From an uncultured Eubacteriales bacterium (lineage in GTDB: Bacteria > Bacillota > Clostridia > Peptostreptococcales > Anaerovoracaceae), in NCBI GenBank assembly GCA_902763505.1, contig CACWSO010000001.1, forward strand, positions 145,390 through 209,389: a DNA stretch of 64,000 nucleotides, read 5' to 3'. Each line of letters begins with the position of its first letter. Position 1 is the stretch's first letter. Position numbers and translations under genes: made by a program. The notes beneath the pieces were generated by a model. The model had not been told where the DNA came from, searched no databases, and worked only from the letters and a program-made list of their open reading frames with translations. Below are positions 24,911 to 33,766 of this stretch, one piece after another.

Positions 24911-26320
24911 CTACCGCCTTGATGGTCTCGGCGCAGTATGCAGTGACATGCCGTGCACATCTTCCAGTGCTTCGCCGATGCCTTCGCTGTAGGTCGGGTG
25001 CGACATAATGCTTCGGAGCATATCGGATACCGTAAGATCATTGACGATGGCAGTTGTGAATTCACCAATCATATCTGTTGCACGGGCGCACATCATCTGA
25101 GCACCGAGAATCTTCTCAGTTCCTGCCTCAGCAACGACTTTGATGAAACCACGTTCTTCTTTTGTGATGAGGCTTTTGCCATTGGCGCTCATGATGAACT
25201 TGCCGGTTACAACCTCTATGCCCTGCTCTTTTGCCTGACTTTCTGTCATACCGACAGTGGCAATCTCAGGATCCGTGTAGACACCTGCAGGAACGATGAT
25301 CACATTCTGTGAATCAGAGGAGCCGCAGATGTTCTCCACCGCACGGATTCCATGAGCCGATGCGGCGTGCGCCAGCTGGATGCCGCCAATCAGGTCACCA
25401 ATGGCATAGACTCCCGGAATGCTTGTTCGGAAATTGTCATCCACTTTGACGTATCTGCCGTTCATCTCAGGCTGGACGTCATCTGCGAAGAGTCCTTCGG
25501 TAACTGGTCTTCTGCCAGCCGCAACCAGGATATAATCGCCTGAAGCAGACTGCTCCTTCCCTTTTTCCTCATAAAACGCGGTGACAGAACCGTCCTCTCT
25601 TTCTGCGAATCTGCTGACCATGGCTGATGTGTGGATATCAACGCCTCTCTTCTTCAGGATCATCTTCAGATTCTGGGAAATCTCCTTATCGAAGTTATCC
25701 AAAATCTTCGGCAATGCTTCCAGTATCGTGATTTTGCTGCCCAGATTGGAAAATACGGTAGCAAATTCAACGCCGATTACCCCGCCGCCAATGATGACAA
25801 GGTTTTCAGGCGCATGATCCAGCGCGAACAATCCGTCACTATTGATGACCTTCGGAAGCTCTGCGCCCTCCACAGGAAGAGACGCCGGTTTGGATCCGGC
25901 TGCCAGAATGATATTGTCAGCGTAATATACGTCGTCTCCAACGCGTACTGCGTTGACACCGTTTTCAGGCTGTTGGAGAATGCCTCTGCCCTCAATCACC
26001 GTCACTTTGTTGCCTTTGAGCAGCTGCTGTACGCCGCCAACAAGGGTATCCACCGTTTCCTGCTTATAGTCGCAGATTTTGCCGTAGTCATAGGATACGC
26101 CCTCTGCGTGCAGACCAAAACGATCGCCCTCCTGCATTTCTCTATAGAGAGATGATGCGTGAATCATCGCTTTTGTCGGGATGCATCCCCTGTTCAGACA
26201 GGTGCCGCCGACGCGATCAGCCTCAATCACAGCAACATTCAAGCCCTTTTGGGCACCTCTGATAGCTGCGACATACCCACCGGGGCCGGCGCCTATTACA
26301 ATTAGATCATATTTATCCAT
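24911..26320 (-). CDS. lpdA: Dihydrolipoyl dehydrogenase (glycine cleavage L-protein)
   Basis: A 469-residue FAD disulfide oxidoreductase. FAD motif GAGPGGYVAAIRGAQKG is at the N-terminus, the redox disulfide is GGTCLNRGCIPTKA (about residues 40-53), the NAD motif is GGGVIGVEFATVF, and the C-terminal His-Glu pair is in SHPTYSEGIGEAL, with Pro-Thr in place of the common variants. It reoxidises lipoyl-GcvH. It follows the gcv genes after a terminator and so could be transcribed partly apart. There is no N-terminal lipoyl domain fusion. Confidence 0.93.
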   Translation of the reverse strand: MDKYDLIVIGAGPGGYVAAIRGAQKGLNVAVIEADRVGGTCLNRGCIPTKAMIHASSLYREMQEGDRFGLHAEGVSYDYGKICDYKQETVDTLVGGVQQLLKGNKVTVIEGRGILQQPENGVNAVRVGDDVYYADNIILAAGSKPASLPVEGAELPKVINSDGLFALDHAPENLVIIGGGVIGVEFATVFSNLGSKITILEALPKILDNFDKEISQNLKMILKKRGVDIHTSAMVSRFAEREDGSVTAFYEEKGKEQSASGDYILVAAGRRPVTEGLFADDVQPEMNGRYVKVDDNFRTSIPGVYAIGDLIGGIQLAHAASAHGIRAVENICGSSDSQNVIIVPAGVYTDPEIATVGMTESQAKEQGIEVVTGKFIMSANGKSLITKEERGFIKVVAEAGTEKILGAQMMCARATDMIGEFTTAIVNDLTVSDMLRSIMSHPTYSEGIGEALEDVHGMSLHTAPRPSRR

Positions 26321-26366
26321 AACTGCCTCGCTTTTATCTATTACTGAATTCTTTGGATTAGATTTC

Positions 26367-26402
26367 TCATAATAAAGGGTCTGACAAAAGCATCAGACCC
26401 TT
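26367..26402 (-). terminator. Intrinsic terminator after gcvPB
   Basis: On the - strand AAGGGTCTGA (26393-26402) pairs with TCAGACCCTT (26375-26384), then TATTAT. Confidence 0.8.
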
Positions 26403-26418
26403 AAACAATACATATTGA

Positions 26419-27858
26419 CTATTCGAACTCGTATTTGAGAACCGGATGTCTTGCAGCTCCTACCTCATCGAGACGTGTCACAGGAGTCTTCACCGGAGCC
26501 TGATGCAATTTTTCAGGATCGGAGTAGGCGATCTCATTGAGTTCCATGAACACACCAATCGCCCAGTCAAGGGTTTCCTTGGATTCTGTTTCACATGGTT
26601 CCGCCATCAATGCTTCATGAACAGTAAGCGGGAAGTACATCGTAGGCGGATGGATTCCATTGTCCAGGAGTCCTTTAGCGATATCCATCGCCGTAACGCC
26701 TGTTTCCTTCGCCTGTCTACCGATGTCCATGACAAACTCGTGCATGCACACTTCCGGCTTAAATGCGATATCATAGACGGCTGACAGTTTCTTCATCATG
26801 TAGTTGGCGTTGAGGACTGCATTCTTACTTGCTTCCGGAATGCCCTCTTTACCGAGCATCTTGATGTAAGTCAGCGCCTTGACAGCTACCAGGAAGTTGC
26901 CGTAGAAGTTTTTCATCTCACCAAGGCTCGCTTCTGCCTTTGCAAAATCATATACTCCATCCTTCTCGACAGCGTATACGCCCGGCATGAACTTCGCCAG
27001 ATGCTCCTTACATCCTACTGGTCCTGATCCCGGACCGCCGCCGCCGTGCGGTGTTGAGAATGTCTTGTGAAGATTGAGGTGAACACAGTCGAATCCCATA
27101 TCTCCAGGTCTTGCCCAACCCATAACAGCGTTGAGGTTTGCGCCGTCATAATAGCACTGGCCTCCGCATTCATGGATGATGTCCGTGATTTCCTTGATGT
27201 TCGGATCGAAGAGACCAGCTGTATTTGGATTTGTCAGCATCAGTCCTGCGATTTCATCATTGCCTGCACAGACCTCTCTCAGCTTCTCCACATCGACAAG
27301 ACCCTTCTCGTCGGAATCCACATTGATAACCTCCATTCCTGCCATCACAGCAGAAGCCGGGTTAGTACCATGTGCGGAATCCGGAACGATGATCTTGCGT
27401 CTCTGGGTATCACCGTTTGCCAGATGATAAGCCTTGATCAACAGAAGTCCTGTGAACTCACCGTGCGCGCCTGCCGCCGGCTGAAGTGTAAAGTTGCTCA
27501 TGCCGGTAATAGCAGACAATGCATCTTCGGTTTCCTTCAGAATCTGCAGACAGCCCTGTACCGTTTCTACAGGCTGAAGCGGATGAATCTGTGTGAATCC
27601 ATCTAATGCAGCCATCTGCTCATTGACCTTAGGGTTGTACTTCATGGTACAGGAACCGAGCGGATAGAAACCGTCGTTGACACCATGGGCCTTTTTGGCC
27701 AGTTCTGTATAGTGTCTGCTCAGATCCACTTCCGCCATCTCAGGCAGATGCAGATCAGATTCTCTCATATCATCATCAGGAAGTGTGTACTGTTCAACGT
27801 CACAAGCAGGAATAGCGCTGCATCCTCTTCCCGGACGGGATTTCTCAAAAATCAGCAT
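26419..27858 (-). CDS. gcvPB: Glycine dehydrogenase (decarboxylating) subunit 2
   Basis: A 479-residue P-protein beta subunit. The PLP lysine lies in NLHKTFSTPHGGGGPGSGPVG, here seen as LHKTFSTPHGGGG. It decarboxylates glycine together with subunit 1 and passes the aminomethyl group to GcvH. The split P-protein is typical of Firmicutes. Its ATG is 2 bases after the gcvPA stop, so synthesis of the two subunits is coupled. Confidence 0.97.
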   Translation of the reverse strand: MLIFEKSRPGRGCSAIPACDVEQYTLPDDDMRESDLHLPEMAEVDLSRHYTELAKKAHGVNDGFYPLGSCTMKYNPKVNEQMAALDGFTQIHPLQPVETVQGCLQILKETEDALSAITGMSNFTLQPAAGAHGEFTGLLLIKAYHLANGDTQRRKIIVPDSAHGTNPASAVMAGMEVINVDSDEKGLVDVEKLREVCAGNDEIAGLMLTNPNTAGLFDPNIKEITDIIHECGGQCYYDGANLNAVMGWARPGDMGFDCVHLNLHKTFSTPHGGGGPGSGPVGCKEHLAKFMPGVYAVEKDGVYDFAKAEASLGEMKNFYGNFLVAVKALTYIKMLGKEGIPEASKNAVLNANYMMKKLSAVYDIAFKPEVCMHEFVMDIGRQAKETGVTAMDIAKGLLDNGIHPPTMYFPLTVHEALMAEPCETESKETLDWAIGVFMELNEIAYSDPEKLHQAPVKTPVTRLDEVGAARHPVLKYEFE

Positions 27859-27860
27859 CT

Positions 27861-29171
27861 CTACACCTCCTTTACGACAGCAACGGCTTTATCGATATCT
27901 GCCTTGCTGTTCATTTCCGTACAGCACCAGAGAATACGGTTGTCGTCGAGAGGAAGTCCTCCGAGGATGTCCACATCGTCAAGCGCTTTCAGAATATCTG
28001 ATGATTTCTTATCGGAATAGGTTACGAATTCATGGAAAAATTCTTCATTCTCGATTTCAAAGCCAATACGGCTCAGTTCCGCCGCCATATAATGGGCCTT
28101 GGAATAGCACTGACCGGCTACATTCTTCAGACCTTCACTTCCCATTGCTGAGAGGTAAACGCCAACTGCCAGCGCACAGAGCGCCTGATTGGAGCAGATG
28201 TTGCTGGACGCCTTCTCACGTCTGATGTGCTGTTCTCTCGCCTGCAGCGTGAGCACGTATCCTGTCTTGCCGTTGTGGTCCACGGTCTGACCGACGATTC
28301 TGCCCGGAAGGCTTCTCTTCATGGAATCGATGCTTGCCATGAATCCCAGATACGGTCCGCCGAATGCCAGTGACAGTCCCAGTGGCTGACCTTCGCCGAT
28401 TGCAAAATCAGCACCGTACTCTCTCGGGGTCTTCATCGTTCCCAGTGTGATTGGATTCACTGACATGATATATTTGCAGTTCTTAACAGAATGCGCGATC
28501 TGACCGATTTCAGCTGCTTCCTCAAGGCTTCCGTAGTAGTTCGGATGCTGAATCAGAACGCAGGCTGTATCGTCAGTCATCAGTTCTTTCAGCGCTTCCA
28601 CATCGGTCTGATGATCCTTTTCAGGAATCACAACAAGTTCCATCTCATTGCCGAAGCAATAGGTTTCAATGACCTTCATCACAGATGGCTGGATGCAGGC
28701 TGAAACGAGGGCTCTATTGGCTTTGCGCCCTCTGCACATGGCGACTGCTTCACCAGCCGCTGTTCCTCCGTCGTAGACGGAAGCATTTGATACATCCATT
28801 CCTGTCAGATCGCATATCATGGTCTGATACTCGAAGATCGACTGCAGTACGCCCTGGCTGATTTCCGCCTGATACGGCGTGTATGCCGTCTGAAGTGTTT
28901 CATTGCCTGTTACACTGCCTACAATTGCAGGAACATAGTGTCTGTATGCACCTGCCCCGCGGAACACTGAATCATAGATTCTGTTTTTTGCTGCGATTTT
29001 CTTAATTTCCTTCGCAGCTTCCATCTCAGACAGACCGGATGGAAGATCAAGCTCGCCTTTGAACTTCACAGCGTCAGGAATATGGGCGAAAAGGTCATCG
29101 AGCTTCTCGTAACCAATTTCCTTCAGCATTTCCTGCTGCTGCGCTTTGGTATTAGGTACAAAAGTGCCCAT
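27861..29171 (-). CDS. gcvPA: Glycine dehydrogenase (decarboxylating) subunit 1
   Basis: A 436-residue P-protein alpha subunit. It opens FVPNTKAQQQEMLKEIGYE and contains YTPYQAEISQGVLQSIFEYQ, the hallmark segment of this subunit, and SNICSNQALCAL. It has the PLP-enzyme fold without the cofactor Lys. It lies 18 bases downstream of gcvH and directly before gcvPB. Confidence 0.97.
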   Translation of the reverse strand: MGTFVPNTKAQQQEMLKEIGYEKLDDLFAHIPDAVKFKGELDLPSGLSEMEAAKEIKKIAAKNRIYDSVFRGAGAYRHYVPAIVGSVTGNETLQTAYTPYQAEISQGVLQSIFEYQTMICDLTGMDVSNASVYDGGTAAGEAVAMCRGRKANRALVSACIQPSVMKVIETYCFGNEMELVVIPEKDHQTDVEALKELMTDDTACVLIQHPNYYGSLEEAAEIGQIAHSVKNCKYIMSVNPITLGTMKTPREYGADFAIGEGQPLGLSLAFGGPYLGFMASIDSMKRSLPGRIVGQTVDHNGKTGYVLTLQAREQHIRREKASSNICSNQALCALAVGVYLSAMGSEGLKNVAGQCYSKAHYMAAELSRIGFEIENEEFFHEFVTYSDKKSSDILKALDDVDILGGLPLDDNRILWCCTEMNSKADIDKAVAVVKEV

Positions 29172-29189
29172 AAATGCCGCCTTTCCTGA

Positions 29190-29570
29190 TTATTCTTCTT
29201 CAGCGCAGAATGTCTCATAATCTTCCGGAGACATGAGTTCTTCTGCCTGTTCTGTTACGTTTTCAACCTTAATGAACCATGCATCATTTGCGTTTTCATT
29301 GATGAGCTCAGGCGCATCGAGGAGTTCTTCGTTGATTTCAGCGATCACTCCTGAAACAGGTGAATAAATGTCTGATACCGCTTTTACAGATTCGACATCG
29401 GCGAAGGTTTCACCGGCAGTCACTTCATCACCGGGTTCCGGCAGATTTACAAAAACCAGATCCCCCAGTTCTGACTGTGCATAGTCTGAAATGCCGACTG
29501 TAGCAGTATCGCCATCGATAACAACCCATTCGTGTGATTTCATGTAGAGTGCATCATTCTTAAGTTCCAT
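29190..29570 (-). CDS. gcvH: Glycine cleavage system H protein
   Basis: A 126-residue lipoyl carrier of normal length. The lipoylated Lys is in [18 protein letters not shown]. It shuttles aminomethyl and electrons between the P, T and L proteins. It is second in the gcvT-H-PA-PB operon; AAAGGAG precedes the ATG. Confidence 0.97.
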   Translation of the reverse strand: MELKNDALYMKSHEWVVIDGDTATVGISDYAQSELGDLVFVNLPEPGDEVTAGETFADVESVKAVSDIYSPVSGVIAEINEELLDAPELINENANDAWFIKVENVTEQAEELMSPEDYETFCAEEE

Positions 29571-29616
29571 TTTCGTTCTCCTTTATTAAATAAACTATTA
29601 AATAATTGACTGATGA

Positions 29617-30705
29617 TTATCTCTTGTAGAACGGAAGCTCACATACTTCAGCATCGACCATACGGCCTCTGACATCCACTTGTACCTTCGTTCCGATTTC
29701 CTTGTATTCCCTTGGGATACGAGCCATTGCGATCGGATAATCGAAGAACGGGCACTTGGTTCCGGATGTCGTATATCCGACCTTTTCGCCGTTTACATAA
29801 ACATCCTGATGTTCACGGGCGATTCCTCTGCCTGTGATCTTCAGGCCGACACGGACGACTGCTGGTTTGCCTGCTTCGATCATAGGTGCCTTACCAATAA
29901 AGTCTACCGGCTTCTTGAGTTTGATGGCAAACATGAGGCCTGCTTCTCTAGGTGAAATATCATCGTTCATCTCATGACCGTAGAGCGGCATTCCTGCTTC
30001 CATTCTCAATGTATCTCTGGCGCCGAGTCCGCAAGGAATCAATCCTTCATCCTTCCCTGCTTCATAGATGGCATCCCACATTTCAGGAGCCTTTGCAGCA
30101 GGCAGGTAGATTTCTACACCATCTTCACCTGTATACCCTGTTGTGGAGCAGATGCATGGAATTCCGGCTACTTCTGCACCGAACTTGGCATAATAGTACT
30201 TCTCAGGAATGCTGCCTTCGCTGCAGATTTTCCTGATGATGTCTTTCGCCTTAGGTCCCTGCACAGCAATCTGTGCGTACTGGGAGGAAACATCCGTGAA
30301 GGTCACATCCCCGAACTGATGATCGCACATCCACTTGTAGTCTTTATCCTTATTCGCTGCATTGACAACAATGAAATACTTTTCAGGATTCATTTTGTAG
30401 ACGATAAGGTCATCAACCGTTCCGCCCTTCTCGTTGCACATTGGTGAATATCTCGCCTGTTCATCCACCATGTTCGTAAAATCATTTGTCAGAATCATGT
30501 TGAGATTGGCAAGTGCATCCGGCCCCTCACAGAGAATCTCTCCCATATGTGAGACATCGAACATTCCTGCCGCTGTTCTGACGGCCATATGCTCTTTGAT
30601 GACGCCTGACGACTTGTACTGTACCGGGAGAATATACCCGCCGAACGGTACCATTTTGCCGCCATATTCCAGATGTTTTTCATACAGTGGAGTTTTCAGT
30701 TCCAT
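29617..30705 (-). CDS. gcvT: Glycine cleavage system T protein (aminomethyltransferase)
   Basis: A 362-residue tetrahydrofolate-dependent aminomethyltransferase. MFDVSHMGEI near the start and GLGARDTLRMEAGMPLYGHE (about residues 225-245) are the folate-binding signatures. It transfers the methylene group to folate and releases ammonia. AAAGGAG precedes the ATG. An extended -10 upstream may give it a promoter in addition to read-through from the riboswitch-controlled gene. Confidence 0.97.
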   Translation of the reverse strand: MELKTPLYEKHLEYGGKMVPFGGYILPVQYKSSGVIKEHMAVRTAAGMFDVSHMGEILCEGPDALANLNMILTNDFTNMVDEQARYSPMCNEKGGTVDDLIVYKMNPEKYFIVVNAANKDKDYKWMCDHQFGDVTFTDVSSQYAQIAVQGPKAKDIIRKICSEGSIPEKYYYAKFGAEVAGIPCICSTTGYTGEDGVEIYLPAAKAPEMWDAIYEAGKDEGLIPCGLGARDTLRMEAGMPLYGHEMNDDISPREAGLMFAIKLKKPVDFIGKAPMIEAGKPAVVRVGLKITGRGIAREHQDVYVNGEKVGYTTSGTKCPFFDYPIAMARIPREYKEIGTKVQVDVRGRMVDAEVCELPFYKR

Positions 30706-30759
30706 AATTTCTCCTTTTTTGGTTTTATCACTTTAACTATCTAAATCAACACAGACGGT

Positions 30760-30765
30760 ATTATA
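30760..30765 (-). promoter_or_regulatory. Possible extended -10 promoter of gcvT
   Basis: On the - strand TGGTATAAT, a TATAAT with the extended TG element, about 55 bases before the gcvT ATG; the -35 region is weak. An upstream AGGACTAAAAAAGGT element recurs before nifS. Confidence 0.45.
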
Positions 30766-30825
30766 CCACAAAACATAGACCTTTTTTAGTCCTTTTTTGC
30801 GAAAAATACACTACAAATTGGGGAA

Positions 30826-32049
30826 TTATTTGATCTTTCTGGCTTCGATGTAGTATCTCTTGTCTTCCGCGTGACCCATTGAGAATGTTTTTCTTGGAAG
30901 TGCGCCGTCATTGATAACGGATCTGAACAGGTCGCCCTTATCCATCGCCGGCAGGAGAAATGCCATACAGCCAGGCTTCTGACCCAGTTCAATGGTGATT
31001 TCATCACCGTGAACGTAGTCGATCCCGATGCCATGTTCCTTGATGTATTTGTCAAGGAAGGACTGCAGTGTTCCTACTTCCAGCTGTGCCTTAGGCTCGG
31101 TCACTGTGAGATACTCGTCAACGCCTTCATACGCGTAACGAATGACATGACCTTCCCCTTTGCCGTCTACTGTAGATGGGTATTCTTCCTTAAAGGCCTT
31201 CAAAAGCGCTTCCGCATCAACATCGAACAGAACTCGATGAATCGGTTCAAATTCCAGTGCTTCATCGTAAAGATTTACGATTTCAACAAGCGCGTATCTT
31301 GATGGGAGCGTGTTCTCGCTGCCCGGTCCGAATTTCGCCTTTTCCTCTTCATAGAGCGCTTTGGCGGAAGCTAGTGAATGGTTACCGTCGCCTACCGCGA
31401 ACAGAAGCGGCTGAGCGTCTGCCAGAGCTTCCAGGGCCTTGCATGCGCCCTCTTTCAATTCTTCCGGAACAAGCCAGGCCTTCGCGTGGCCGCCGCCTTC
31501 CATGAGGTCGAAATCGTAAATGACATCTTCACAGGCTGCGAGAGGCCCAATGACTGAATTTTGTACGTCGTCAATCAGGAGCATGACATGAGGAAGTTCG
31601 ATTGCCGCATCCCTTCTGACTGCCTGTCTCGGCGGGATTCTTTCGAGCACCGTACCTTCCGTCGCTCTGACGAGGGATGTGCTGCCTTTGGAGTAATCAT
31701 ATTCTTCAAGGTCGATCTTACCGATCAGACCTCTTCTGATCTTACCGTCGCTCTGGACTCTCTCCAGATAAATCATGGAGTCAGGGTACTCCTGGAATAC
31801 GCCTGTTTCCAGATATTCTTTCATGGTTGCATTGATTTTATCGATGTGTTCTTCCGTATGACCGTCGGAAAGCTGTGCTTCCGGCAGAATGATGCGGAAT
31901 GTTGAAGGATTATCTCCAACTGTTTTCTCCACTCTTTCCCAGTATTCCGGCTGTGAAGTGAACTGGTCGCATGCTACGACTGCCCATGTTTCATAGTTGC
32001 CCTTTGCCGGCAGAAGAATATCTGCAGCAGAAAAACCTGTTTTACTCAT
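30826..32049 (-). CDS. DUF1015 family protein under a glycine riboswitch
   Basis: A 407-residue soluble protein of the DUF1015 family, recognised by the segments VACDQFTSQPEYWERVE near the N-terminus, YLERVQSDGKIRRGLIG, and FAVGDGNHSLASAKALYE in the middle. The biochemical role of the family is not settled. ATG 32049 is preferred to GTG 32067 because AAAGGATGG lies between. The leader carries a complete glycine aptamer and terminator, and gcvT follows, so a role in glycine or serine metabolism is suggested by context. Confidence 0.87.
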   Translation of the reverse strand: MSKTGFSAADILLPAKGNYETWAVVACDQFTSQPEYWERVEKTVGDNPSTFRIILPEAQLSDGHTEEHIDKINATMKEYLETGVFQEYPDSMIYLERVQSDGKIRRGLIGKIDLEEYDYSKGSTSLVRATEGTVLERIPPRQAVRRDAAIELPHVMLLIDDVQNSVIGPLAACEDVIYDFDLMEGGGHAKAWLVPEELKEGACKALEALADAQPLLFAVGDGNHSLASAKALYEEEKAKFGPGSENTLPSRYALVEIVNLYDEALEFEPIHRVLFDVDAEALLKAFKEEYPSTVDGKGEGHVIRYAYEGVDEYLTVTEPKAQLEVGTLQSFLDKYIKEHGIGIDYVHGDEITIELGQKPGCMAFLLPAMDKGDLFRSVINDGALPRKTFSMGHAEDKRYYIEARKIK

Positions 32050-32085
32050 TACGTTCCATCCTTTCACATCTATCTCTTGGATTCT

Positions 32086-32123
32086 AATAAAAAACAGAGG
32101 AAAAACATAACCTTTCCCTCTGT
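32086..32123 (-). terminator. Expression-platform terminator of the glycine riboswitch
   Basis: On the - strand ACAGAGGGAAA (32113-32123) pairs with TTTTCCTCTGT (32094-32104), followed by TTTTTTAT. It lies between the aptamer and the DUF1015 start and would be prevented by glycine in the usual ON design. Confidence 0.85.
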
Positions 32124-32133
32124 CAAAAACATC

Positions 32134-32258
32134 TTCAGAGTCCCGTCCGAATCTGATCCCTGGTACCTGAGAGTTTCAACGGTATTCCTGCCGTTTTGCC
32201 CCTTCGGTGCTTCGGCTTCCAGCCTGATAGAGCTGCAGCTAAGTCTCTCACAGATTCT
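32134..32258 (-). ncRNA. Glycine riboswitch (single aptamer)
   Basis: Read on the - strand the leader has the conserved aptamer segments in order: GAGAGACT, GCACCGAAGGGGCAA, and GAAACTCTCAGGTACCAGGG, then the closing CGGACGGGACTCTGAAG. Only one aptamer is seen; upstream bases to the promoter do not repeat the motif. It is followed by the terminator at 32086-32123. Glycine binding should raise expression of the DUF1015 gene and perhaps of gcv genes beyond it. Confidence 0.93.
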
Positions 32259-32288
32259 TCATCCGGGCTGCTATTTACTTACAAGAAG

Positions 32289-32317
32289 ATAATAGCATAA
32301 TCTGATAGCTGAAACAA
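32289..32317 (-). promoter_or_regulatory. Sigma-A promoter of the riboswitch transcript
   Basis: On the - strand TTGTTT (32312-32317), 17 bases, TATTAT (32289-32294), about 30 bases before the aptamer. Confidence 0.65.
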
Positions 32318-32334
32318 CCGTTTATCATGCAAAA

Positions 32335-33306
32335 TCACCACATAATGATGGCTCGAACCGGGCATACCGGCGCGCAGTATCCACAGGTTAAGCAGACATC
32401 ATAATTGACATCGGCCAAGCCTGCATCATTGATGTAAATGGCCTTGTTCGGGCATCTCTCAACGCAGGAATAACAGGCTTCGCAGTCGCCCTGGTCGATG
32501 TGGATCTTCTTGCCTTTGGTCTCCGGCTGGTAATCATCCGGAAGTTCTCCTTCCGCGTATTTGATGATGTCGTCAACTTCAGATTTCTTTCCCATGCCGA
32601 TCATGATCGAATGGCATCCCAGATCACGGACATAATTCAGGGACTTCATGTAGGTGTTTGTCAGATTTCCGCCGCCGAATGCTTTCATGGCGAAAACACC
32701 TTTCCCTGCATCCAAACATTTTCTGATGGCCGCTGCCATCTCTTCTGCCGTTCCCGGGCCATCGCCCTTTCTGATTCCCAGACCGGCGTAATTGATCAGC
32801 GGGAAAACGATGTCGCATTCAGGGATGTCCGCCATCATTTCCGTGATGTCCACATGATGGGTCGACACACCGATGGCGCCGACGATGCCTTTCTTTTTGT
32901 AATCGATCAGGCACTGCCAAGCTCCTGCCCTATCGGACCAATCCGGTTCCTGCCTGACTTCGTGCATTTTGAAGATATCGATGTGATCGATTCCCAGAGC
33001 ATCGAGGCACTCCTGAATCGCGGCTTCCATCTCCTCATAAGAATGGTCCAGGCTCTTGCTGGCTATGATCGGACGATCCGGGTTATTCGAACTCAAATCA
33101 ATATCTTTGAAGGCCTCCTTGATATACGGATAGGTCTCATAGTACTGCGCCGTATCAAAGAGCCGGATGCCTTTCTCATAGGCGTACTTGACGATCTTCG
33201 CGCCCTCTTCCAAAGGCAAATCAAGCTGGGTATAGCCGATAGTCAGCACACCCAGCCCGATTGGTGTTACAAATATATCTGTGTTTCCGAGTTTGTTCTT
33301 CTTCAT
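32335..33306 (-). CDS. Aldo/keto reductase fused to a 2[4Fe-4S] ferredoxin domain
   Basis: A 323-residue protein. Residues 1-265 form an aldo/keto reductase barrel (FDTAQYYETYP, DHIDIFKMHEV). The last 50 residues hold two ferredoxin motifs, CEACYSCVERCP and CLTCGYCAPVCP. Such fusions are common in anaerobes and may use reduced ferredoxin; the substrate is unknown. It follows nifU by 3 bases, so it is expressed with the Fe-S assembly genes that could supply its clusters. Confidence 0.9.
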   Translation of the reverse strand: MKKNKLGNTDIFVTPIGLGVLTIGYTQLDLPLEEGAKIVKYAYEKGIRLFDTAQYYETYPYIKEAFKDIDLSSNNPDRPIIASKSLDHSYEEMEAAIQECLDALGIDHIDIFKMHEVRQEPDWSDRAGAWQCLIDYKKKGIVGAIGVSTHHVDITEMMADIPECDIVFPLINYAGLGIRKGDGPGTAEEMAAAIRKCLDAGKGVFAMKAFGGGNLTNTYMKSLNYVRDLGCHSIMIGMGKKSEVDDIIKYAEGELPDDYQPETKGKKIHIDQGDCEACYSCVERCPNKAIYINDAGLADVNYDVCLTCGYCAPVCPVRAIIMW

Positions 33307-33309
33307 AGA

Positions 33310-33765
33310 TTACTCTTCTACCTGACAGCCGTGTTCGTGGGCGTCAGGATCTGTTTCAGGAACGTATCCTTCCAGTCCTTTGTAGGTCTTTCCGTTCTTT
33401 TCGGCATAATCATAGATTGCGTTTTTGATTGCATGCTCCGCCAGAACAGAACAGTGGATTTTGATTGCAGGCAGTCCGCCCAGTTCTTCCACGATTTTTT
33501 TGTTGCTGACTTCGAGTGCTTCATCGATGGTCATGCCTTTGATCATATCCGTCGCCATACTGGAAGAAGCGATCGCACTGCCGCAGCCATAGGTCTTGAA
33601 CTTAGCGTCAGTGATGACGTCGTTGTCATCGACATTGATTGTGACCAGCATCATATCGCCGCAGACCGGGCTTCCGTAGATGCCCTTGCCATCAGGGTTC
33701 TCAATCTCACCCACATTATGAGGGTTCATGAAATGTTCCATTACTGTATCATTATATAAAGCCAT
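33310..33765 (-). CDS. nifU: Fe-S cluster assembly scaffold NifU/IscU-type
   Basis: A 151-residue scaffold with the three conserved Cys: GSPVCGDMM, TYGCGSAIASSS and KIHCSVLAEHA. It opens MALYNDTVMEHFMNPHNVG; this ATG (33765) follows GGAAGGATGG, whereas the frame start at 33819 lies inside nifS. The acidic tail EHGCQVEE adds one further Cys. It is adjacent to the cysteine desulfurase that feeds it sulfur. Confidence 0.94.
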   Translation of the reverse strand: MALYNDTVMEHFMNPHNVGEIENPDGKGIYGSPVCGDMMLVTINVDDNDVITDAKFKTYGCGSAIASSSMATDMIKGMTIDEALEVSNKKIVEELGGLPAIKIHCSVLAEHAIKNAIYDYAEKNGKTYKGLEGYVPETDPDAHEHGCQVEE

Positions 33766-33766
33766 T

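Noticed and set aside
32500-33759. A 419-residue open frame on the + strand
   Set aside because: It is antisense to the aldo/keto reductase and nifU genes, which have clear motifs, and has no protein-like domain.
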